Of a DNA stretch of 39,278 bases, positions 32,197 to 39,278 are shown one piece after another (the stretch's first letter is position 1; every line of letters begins with the position of its first letter). A program made the translations under genes and the position numbers. The stretch is from Lingula anatina (taxonomy: Eukaryota > Brachiopoda > Lingulata > Lingulida > Lingulidae), in the NCBI RefSeq assembly GCF_001039355.2, contig NW_019775484.1, positions 1 to 39,278 of the forward strand, given 5' to 3'. The notes under the pieces are model-generated. The model ran no database searches. It was not told the origin of the DNA and saw only the letters and a list, made by a program, of their open reading frames with translations.

Positions 32197-33430
32197 GCTT
32201 GGTTTAAGTTTGTTTGAAAAAAAGATAATGATCGCGTTTAACCCTCAAGAGACCAAGCTATTTTACTGACTGAAATGACCAAGTGGGGTCATCTATGACC
32301 CCATTGTGTTCTGTACAGAGATCCTTATTATAAAAGGCTGTTGAGGCTTTATCACACCCATACTACTCCCAGGATTTAAGACAAGTATTTTATAATGATC
32401 TAATGTAATAAGTATTTGGTAATAATACTTTTAATGCATGAAATAACCAAGCACAGATTTTAAGAACAACATTACACCGGTATTTAGACAGTCATTGAAA
32501 GTTTCCACTTGCAGAAATATTTCTCTTTTTATTTGCCACACTAAATGAAAAAAGTACATTACAAAATTACTTTGAGTAAAAATATTTTGATTTATGTTGA
32601 GATAGCATCCTGCTAACTTCAATAAGAATAATTAGCTGACTTGCTGAGTAGGGAATACCCTAATGCTGATAAGAAAGTCATACTACTCAGAACTCATTCA
32701 ATCAACCTATATGTATGTTACTACCACAGCTGTGTATAAAACAAAATCCACACAAATAATTTGTTAATATATGTATAATATGATATCGACAGAATTATTT
32801 AGATTTCAGAAATACTCGAAAATTGTAACCGTCAAAATGAGAGACCCAGTTATGAGAACAAGTTCCAACAAAGCTACTGAAATTAGATTCAGCGATTCAC
32901 TATTAGTAACACTTCAAGCACAATCTTCACAAACCACTTATTTGTGCCTATGTTTTGGGCACACTGGCTGGTTGCATGAAGCACATGCATGTGACATTTT
33001 CCTGTCAGTGTTGCTTGGGCAAAACATTTGAATAAAATGTAAAAATTAATATGTAAAAACCAATGCTTCTCTTTGGGGTCATAAATGACCCCACAAGAGT
33101 TTTTGATGTATACGCCACACTAATTGGTTGATCCCTACAAAAAACTGTGAAAGTGTGTAGGATTAGTAGACTGACAAACTCATGCAAGGAAAGAAAATTC
33201 GAATAAAAAATAAAGAGATGGCACATTAAATCATATGGCTGGGGTCGTAAATGACCCCACTCGGTCACTTGAGGGTTAACAATAGATTGCGGGCTATAGT
33301 AAGCCCGCCTCCTCTTTGAGCGATGGCTAAGACTGTTAATTCACCGTACTTTCATAAACATGTAGTGTGACCCACACTGTCAGACATCCCCCTTGTTGCA
33401 CGTTGCAAGCGATTTGTCTCATAACTATGA
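32197..33430. repeat. Local duplication, left half (piggyBac-interrupted)
   Basis: AGGCTTGGTTTAAG...CGCGTTTAAC, then after the piggyBac-like element AATAGAT and CTCCTCTTTGAGCGATG...CTTGTTGCACGTTG. This matches 33659-34085 once insertions are removed from both. Confidence 0.8.
32242..33275. mobile_element. piggyBac-type non-autonomous element, copy 1 (1034 bp)
   Basis: TTAA flanks at 32238-32241 and 33276-33279. The ends read CCCTCAAGAGACCAAG and, inward from the right, CCCTCAAGTGACCGAG. TTAA targeting with CCC...GGG ends is the hallmark of piggyBac. The site without it survives at about 33698-33708 (GTCGCGTTTAACAATAGAT). Three 18-bp palindromes of the form GGGGTCNNNNATGACCCC lie inside. No transposase; the 86-codon ORF at 32771-33031 is probably incidental. 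Confidence 0.93.
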
Positions 33431-33658
33431 CAAGGCGTTCTTTTTTCTCGTTGTTGTTTAAAAACGGACCACTTTGTCAAGGCTAATTGCTTAGCTCTTT
33501 GCGCGTCATATGTAAACGCTAAGATATGAATGTTATAGTTGATGGTTTCTTACTAGAGCGATCTAGAACAAGTCGCTAGTTTACCCTGTTTGTAACTGTA
33601 GCAAAATATGTTCGACATACCGCTTCTGCACGACAGCCGGAGACACAGTAATTGTATA

Positions 33659-34085
33659 GGCATGGTTTAAGCTTGTTCGAGAGATAATAACAGTCGCGTT
33701 TAACAATAGATACAGTAGTAAGGCCCCGTTCACATGACAAGTCTATTTTCTAAAAATCTATTTTCTATTCGCGGTATTTTGTAATCACGGTCCCTGTGCC
33801 CTGAATATCCCGCGGCGTAATTATTGGCGGCGCGAGCCAGTTACTTCCAAAGCTGTTATTAATTCTCGGGATATACAGGGCACAGGGACCGTGATTACAA
33901 GATACCGCATATAGAAAATAGATTTTTAGAAAATAGACTTTCCATGTGAACGGAGTCTAAGACCCCCTCCTCTTTAACTGATGTCTTACACTGTTAATAT
34001 TGACCGTACTTTCATATATTATGTAATTCACTGTCAGGCATTTCCCCTGTTGCACGTTGGCGTTGGATTGTACTTATGCCTCTGT
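33659..34085. repeat. Local duplication, right half (MITE-interrupted)
   Basis: AGGCATGGTTTAAGCTTGTT...GTCGCGTTTAACAATAGATA, then the 236 bp MITE, then CCCCCTCCTCTTTAACTGATG...CTGTTGCACGTTGG. Matches 32197-33430 apart from the insertions. Confidence 0.8.
33722..33957. mobile_element. 236 bp near-palindromic MITE (Harbinger-like)
   Basis: TAA flanks at 33719-33721 and 33958-33960. Inverted arms of about 90 bp start GGCCCCGTTCACATG and GACTCCGTTCACATG and stay nearly identical through ACGGTCCCTGTGCCCTG. The centre is a short GC-rich spacer. A 3-bp TAA duplication and GG-starting ends suggest PIF/Harbinger; class inferred. Confidence 0.88.
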
Positions 34086-34947
34086 CAATGCACCTCATTT
34101 ATTTTAAATAGTTTTTACCGCATAAACCTTTGTGGTTTAGGGTTATTAGTTTAAGTAGTTGGAATAGGATGCTTGGACAAAAAAGCTTCTAGTCAACTCG
34201 CTTAGACCTAGGGTGTGATGCTGCTATCATCCGAGGAAACACCTACACTGAACCCTCTACCTGAAGTCCCCCTAGCTGATACGAAAACTGCCCCTTGAAC
34301 CTGTCCATTTTCTAAAGCGTCGAATCATTTTTGATATCACTGAGCGTCTTTAAACGAAAGCTTTCAAGTGACAAAAACAGAACCCTGTGGTGATTATTTA
34401 TTACAGCGTAGGTTTATTCACCATGATCGATTTTACTTGGATTGATCATCGTCACTGTTTGGCTACTCGCCCATAATGCGTGCTGAAAGACAGAAAACTT
34501 ATAAATATTATCTGTGTTACTGTGTAAATGACCACGTTAAGTTAAAATATAACGATGTCGGTGATTTAATCCATCCAACATATTTACTGTATATTTGTTC
34601 TTTTAAAACCAGTGTCAGGTTAACGCCAAGTCAAAGCAAGCCTTGCAGATTGATTTTGTTTAAATTGTCGTAAATTAAGTAAAGCTAAGTAAAGCCTGTT
34701 TCTAGTTCATCCAAGCTATAAAACTGCATGAAGGATAACAAGACTCCGTAGCCAATTAACTTTCACAATGCCCTGTGCTTTAGAGTCCCATGTAATACAA
34801 TAAAATGAGTATGGCCTGAGAAAAATATAAACATGAGGCCGTGTATGAAAGATGTTTCAAACAATAAAAATCAAGAATTTAAACATGTTAGGTACATGCA
34901 CATCACTTAATAAGTCATTTCACAAAAATCGCATCTAATTTTTCAGA
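34086..34947. other. Gene-free interval
   Basis: No coding support; the 65-codon ORF at 34476-34673 lacks gene-like features. Confidence 0.5.
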
Positions 34948-34951
34948 TTAA

Positions 34952-35985
34952 CCCTCAAGAGACCAAGCTATTTTACTGACTGAAATGACCAAGTGGGGTC
35001 ATCTATGACCCCATTATGCTCTGTACAGGGATCCTTATTATATAAGGCTGTTGATGGTTTATCACACCTATACTACTCCTAGGATTTAAGACAAGTATTT
35101 AATAATGATCTAATTTAATAAGTATTCTGTAATAATACTTTTATTGCATAGAATAACCAAGCACAGATTTTAAGAACAACATTACACCGGTATTTAGACA
35201 GTCCTTGTCAGTCTCTACTTGCAGAAGTATTTCTCTTTTTATTTCCACACTAAATGAAAAAAGTACATTACAAAATTACTTTGAGTAAAAATATTTTGAC
35301 TTATGTTGAGATAGCATCTTGCTAAATTCAATAAGAATAATTAGCTGACTTGCTGAGTAGGGAATACCCTAATGCTGGTAAGGAAGTCACACTACTCAGA
35401 ACACATTCAATCAACCTACATGTATGTTACTACCACATCTGTGTATAAAACAAAATCCACACATACAATTTGTTAATATATGTATAATATGATGTTGACA
35501 GAATTCTTTAGATTTCCAAAATACCCGAAAATTGTAACCGTCAAAATGAGAGACCCAATTATGAGAACACGTTCCAACAAAGCTACTGAAATTAGATTCA
35601 GCGATGCACTGTTAGTAACACTTCAAGCACAATCTTCACAAACCACTTATCTGTGCCTTTGTTTTGGGCACACTGGCTGGTTGCATGAAACACATGCATG
35701 TGACATTTCTCTGTCAGTGTTGCCAGGGCAAAAACATTTGAATAAAATTTAAAAACTAATATTTAAAAGCCAATGCTTCTCTTTGGGGTCATAAATGACC
35801 CCACAAGAGGTTGTGATGTATACGCCATACTAATTGATTGATCCCTACAAAAAACTGTGAAAGTGTGTAGGATTAGTAGACTGACAAACTCATGCAAGGA
35901 AAGAAAATTCGAATAAAAAATAAAAAGATGGCACATTAAATCATATGGCTGGGGTCGTAAATGACCCCACTCGGTCACTTGAGGG
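34952..35985. mobile_element. piggyBac-type non-autonomous element, copy 2 (1034 bp)
   Basis: TTAA flanks at 34948-34951 and 35986-35989. Same ends, orientation and total length as copy 1, with scattered substitutions and a few balancing small indels, and the same three internal palindromes. Low divergence between the copies suggests a common recent source. Confidence 0.93.
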
Positions 35986-35989
35986 TTAA

Positions 35990-37648
35990 CCTCCACTTTT
36001 ATCGACCTCAACGCCTTGTCTGATGTTTACATGTAGGCGAAGGAGGTATACTCCAATATTAATTGCGAACAATATCAACAGCGACTCAAGATCGTTGCCT
36101 GTCTTTCACACTTTTACACAAACTCATGAAGGGTTAATAAAAGGATTCGTGTCTCGACATCTATCTCTTTCCTTCGAACAAGCAAAGGGCTGACCCGAAG
36201 TAAGCTTTCAAAACTAAGTTCTCCTTGACTGTACAGAGGTACTGTATATTGTAATTTCTTCACTTGGTCGCCTCCATTGTCTTGTAAAAGTGACAAAGAA
36301 TGTGTTTTCACACGCGAGTTTACATAACTCCCTTGCCTTGTGTCTTTACCAAAGTTATAATCAGTTTGAATAGGTTGTCTTGCCCACTTAAAAAGGGAGT
36401 TGTTCTTCATACTGGTTATACTTCATACTGAAAAGCTTTGTAAAGTCTCTATTGTCAAACATCATAGTAATTGAATTTTGTCTTGAATGAAAAGATACCC
36501 TCAAATTATCGTTCTGTGCTTAAACCTTTCATAACTTGGACCGAGGTTTGATATACAGTGTACTGTAGCTACTATGGCATTCCTCAAGTTGGGTCTGCTG
36601 GGGGAGGGGGGCATTAAAATGATAAACGAGGAAGTCCACCTGTAAAGCAGCAGCAGTTTAAATGATCGCTATCTCGGTTCCTTTTTCTTTGACAGCATCA
36701 TAGAAAATGTTAAGGGAGAAAGTCACACATACCCCCCGGCGTTGTTTTGTCTTTAGCATTTCCTCCTTCTTGCTTACTGCAATTATTATCGTCAATTAAT
36801 GAAACCGAGAAAGCAATTAAATGATGGCACATTGAATATAATCACTAGGCGTATTTTGCTGAGTGTAAACAAGATCTAGCAAAACATTTTATCGCCACGC
36901 GTTCAAGTCTGATAAATCAGGGGATTTTTATTCTGAATCGGGGAATAAGGAGATATGTCCCTAGACGGGGAGATTTTCGAGGAGACCGGTAGTGTTGTAA
37001 GGTGTGAGGAATTTAGTCTGTAAAATGTGATGGCTAGAATAGATTATCATACAAAAAATGGTATCATACGTGCCTTAGATCTGCAGTGTGTGCAATAACG
37101 AGTGACGCAAAAACGGCAAAATGTAAGCAAGAAGGGGTGTTTGTTTANACGGCAAAATGTAGGCAAGGAGGGGTGTGTTTGTTTGGGGGGGGGGGCAGTT
37201 AGTGCTATTTGTTTGTGTAGTTGGCTAAAATAAAATAGTCCAGAATGGTGTACTGTACGTACACGTTTACGTAATTGAACATGGAAACGTTTTCAACTGA
37301 TAATAAAAAAACATCAGGCTAAAAACGAAATAGAATGTTAAGAAATATAAACTGTTACTCTAGTGGCATTGCGTCATGGCTATGAATCTGACATGGAGTT
37401 TAGTCCGAAATATTAGTGAATTTAGAATTAATAGCGAAAACGTTAATTGACATCTGCCCTAATTTGCCAGATAACAAAAAATGCCGGTGATCCAAGCGGA
37501 GGATAAGCTTCCTTAAGTTAGGGGCGACGAACGGCGACGATGTTTTTCTAAACAACTTACCTGCCTGACAGTGCACCTGTATAAGTTACGAAAAGGCCCT
37601 TTTCAACAGGCGTATTTCATTAATTACTTCACATCACAAATTTAATTT
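35990..37648. other. Gene-poor interval
   Basis: The minus ORF at 36410-36114 (98 codons, starting MKNNSLFKWARQPIQ) is the longest here, but has no splice, family or composition support beyond length. A G-rich spot lies near 36600. Confidence 0.4.
37105..37195. repeat. Short tandem duplication with N and G run
   Basis: ACGGCAAAATGTAAGCAAGA and ACGGCAAAATGTAGGCAAGG recur about 37 bp apart, each followed by GGGGTGT and TTTGTTT. N at 37148; G run at 37184-37194. Confidence 0.85.
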
Positions 37649-37792
37649 ATGATAAGGCATTGGATGGAGGCATCGAATGCAACCAGACCTGCAGAATGCT
37701 GGAAAAAGTACATTGCTGTTATGAACCAAGCTAACAGAGGGCTGCGATTTTATGAAGAGCGAAAGCGCAAGCTTCGTGAAGATCAACACTAA
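37649..37792 (+). CDS. Possible short coding exon, 47 codons
   Basis: The ORF starts MIRHWMEASNATRPAECWKK and ends GLRFYEERKRKLREDQH. The composition (two Trp, charged helix-like C-terminus) is more protein-like than nearby ORFs, and GC content rises locally. An in-frame TAA sits just upstream of the ATG. It may be the end of a terminal exon or a retrocopied fragment. No family recognised. Confidence 0.25.
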   Translation: MIRHWMEASNATRPAECWKKYIAVMNQANRGLRFYEERKRKLREDQH

Positions 37793-38000
37793 AGATCACC
37801 GTTTATTCAACGACTTATTTTTCATACAAGCTCACAAGAAATTATATTCAATTTTCCGTACTGATCACACATTATTTGTTTTTGTTCTATTGTCTTTTAG
37901 GTGATTAGCTCGTGGTAGAAACATTGAATTACATCGTGTAATGAACTCATCAAACCAAACTGTTTTATCTGTCACGTGCCCACTTTAGGCACTATATATA
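37793..38000. other. Non-coding spacer
   Basis: AT-rich; nothing recognised. Confidence 0.5.
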
Positions 38001-38190
38001 TAACATTGGTCAAAAAGGTTGTCCCACCCCTATTTCCATGTACTTTTATTTACAAATGATCAACTCACAGCTGTAAATTGTAAGAAAAGAATATATATAA
38101 CATTGATCAAAAAGGTTGTCCCACCCCTATTTCCATGTACTTTTATTTACAAATGATCACCTCACAGCTGTAAATTGTAAGAAAAGAAAT
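38001..38190. repeat. 97 bp tandem duplication
   Basis: TAACATTGGTCAAAAAGGTT at 38001 recurs as TAACATTGATCAAAAAGGTT at 38098. The units are almost identical through CTGTAAATTGTAAGAAAAGA. Confidence 0.95.
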
Positions 38191-38256
38191 AAATATATAT
38201 TAATCTAAACTTTAGAAAATTTAACTTAAAGGCCATACATTTATACCCAACCCTTA

Positions 38257-38440
38257 GGTCATTTCAATGTCTTTTCATGCAAGAATGTTGTCTTACAACT
38301 GGGGTTGATACAATGTTGTTATCTGAAGTTGATACAACGTTGTTATCTGAGGTTGAGTCAACTTTCAAATCCAATGTTTATCCAACGTTTTATCAACGTT
38401 ATGGTTCAACGTTGTTTCAATGTTAAAACAACATATTTTG
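38257..38440. repeat. CAACGTTG-rich repeat, copy 2 (pairs with 29315-29410)
   Basis: Starts as copy 1 and extends it. It has a 25-bp unit (GTTGATACAACGTTGTTATC...) twice, and more AACGTT palindromes up to CAATGTTAAAACAAC, before GCCCGCTAGG. Confidence 0.85.
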
Positions 38441-38822
38441 CCCGCTAGGTTACTTGGAACTATTTGATCGAATAAAAATTTGCCTGTGTAAATCCACTTT
38501 GTGATATGAAGTACTTGCATGCAATGCAATCGCCTGTTGAAAAGAGGGCTTTTCGTAATTAGTTAGTTCTGGCCCCGTATGCACAAAACATCCTTATCTT
38601 AAGTGAAAAATACTCCTTAAAGGATGTCTTTCCGCTGTAGACGCTTAAATAGGCCTTTCTCTGAAACTTTGCCTATTTGATCCTGAACCCCAAAGCATGT
38701 CTCGCACGAAACCGTTGAGAAAATGAAGGTCGAGGTATAGGTTTTTAAGATCACTTAAAGAAAAAAAAGCGCAGCATTTTTTTTTTCGTCTAAACTTCTC
38801 GCCATTACTCCCCTACGCATGG
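38441..38822. other. Non-coding upstream flank of the right-edge gene
   Basis: Contains T and A runs at 38761-38787. No gene seen. Confidence 0.45.
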
Positions 38823-38849
38823 AATTCTGGGACTTGCCTCAATTTGCAT
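38823..38849 (+). promoter_or_regulatory. Promoter-like motifs upstream of the right-edge exon
   Basis: TTCTGGGACTTG (38825-38836) resembles the reverse form of the ZNF143/Staf site (consensus around TTCCCAGAATGC). ATTTGCAT (38842-38849) is a perfect octamer. Both lie 60-90 bp before the start codon, a typical position in TATA-less animal promoters. Assignment is by motif resemblance only. Confidence 0.35.
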
Positions 38850-38910
38850 ATGACTGAATACTACTGTTTACTACGCTCTGGAGAAGACCCGGATGTCACT
38901 GCAAACCAAG

Positions 38911-39030
38911 ATGGAGGGTAGTCCGAGTACACGTGAGTTGAAAGAGAGAAGAATAACTCTACGGGACAATGAAAAAGGAAATAAAACGGGAAATGCAGAA
39001 GCAGAGGATGTTATTTTCATTGGCAGGCCG
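38911..39030 (+). CDS. First coding exon of a gene running off the right edge
   Basis: ATG at 38911 has a strong context (AACCAAGATGGAG). The 40 codons read MEGSPSTRELKERRITLRDN, then a Lys/Glu/Asn-rich segment ending AEDVIFIGRP. A donor-like GTGAGG begins at 39031 in phase 0, so the unspliced stop at 39037 would be intronic. Another frame stays open just past this point (GEVDKAEVGNKTDKR...) to GG|GTAGGT at 39102-39103, with similar composition, so a one-base indel in a longer exon is possible. The product is hydrophilic and probably intracellular; family unknown. Confidence 0.5.
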
Positions 39031-39278
39031 GTGAGGTAGACAAAGCAGAAGTAGGAAATAAAACTGACAAGCGAGAAACTGACAAAATTCTGCCGGATAC
39101 GGGTAGGTTATTTCGATCTCTTATCACGTCCGACTCTTTCATTGAGAACATATTCAGGAGGCGGATTTAGGGCGTCTTCTGGTTCTTCCGGAAGACGGTT
39201 AGATTTTCAAGTTTTCATTGGCGGGTATATGTAATATTTCTGTCGAAAGGCGGTCAAAAATGGAGGATGGATCAACAT

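Noticed and set aside
32771-33031. 86-codon ORF in piggyBac copy 1, similar ORF in copy 2
   Set aside because: Too short for a transposase, no DDD motif; similarity follows from the copies being one element.

Overview
The window is animal nuclear DNA, most likely from a marine invertebrate; I cannot name a lineage. It is AT-rich and gene-poor, with GT-AG introns, AATAAA poly(A) signals, microsatellites, long G runs and many DNA transposons of animal type (Tc1/mariner-like, piggyBac-like, Harbinger-like), plus one LTR element. There are no bacterial operons, tRNA or rRNA genes or CRISPR arrays. Two single N positions (28293, 37148) mark sequencing uncertainty.

Layout. Positions 1-657 hold a coding exon on the minus strand. 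It is open for its whole length and runs off the left edge behind a strong 3' splice site. From about 3.75 to 20.25 kb lies a diverged segmental array with three copies of a two-exon minus-strand gene, here called C (6.16-9.74 kb), A (13.9-15.34 kb) and B (17.86-19.0 kb). Exon 1 encodes a signal peptide and a conserved domain of about 70 residues. Exon 2 encodes a fast-changing Thr/Pro-rich tail of 58-78 residues. A and B look intact. C has a nonsense codon, and a 2.65 kb LTR element sits in its intron. I do not recognise the family.

The array copies act as empty-site controls for one another. Four insertions can be resolved by comparing paralogs: a decayed Tc1-like element (4290-5947, TA), the LTR element (6735-9383, ATAT), a 2.24 kb block (11297-13540, TTA) and a 225 bp MITE (14677-14901, TTA). 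The LTR element has no pol and instead carries one 385-codon acidic, internally repetitive ORF. It is the best candidate for an undescribed element.

From 20 to 32 kb there is little beyond simple repeats, a 236 bp duplication and weak small ORFs. From 32 to 36 kb there is a short minus-strand coding remnant, two full-length 1034 bp piggyBac-type non-autonomous elements and a 236 bp nearly palindromic MITE. One piggyBac copy and the MITE lie in the two halves of a second local duplication. At the right edge (38.9 kb) a plus-strand first exon begins, with a good start context and promoter-like motifs.
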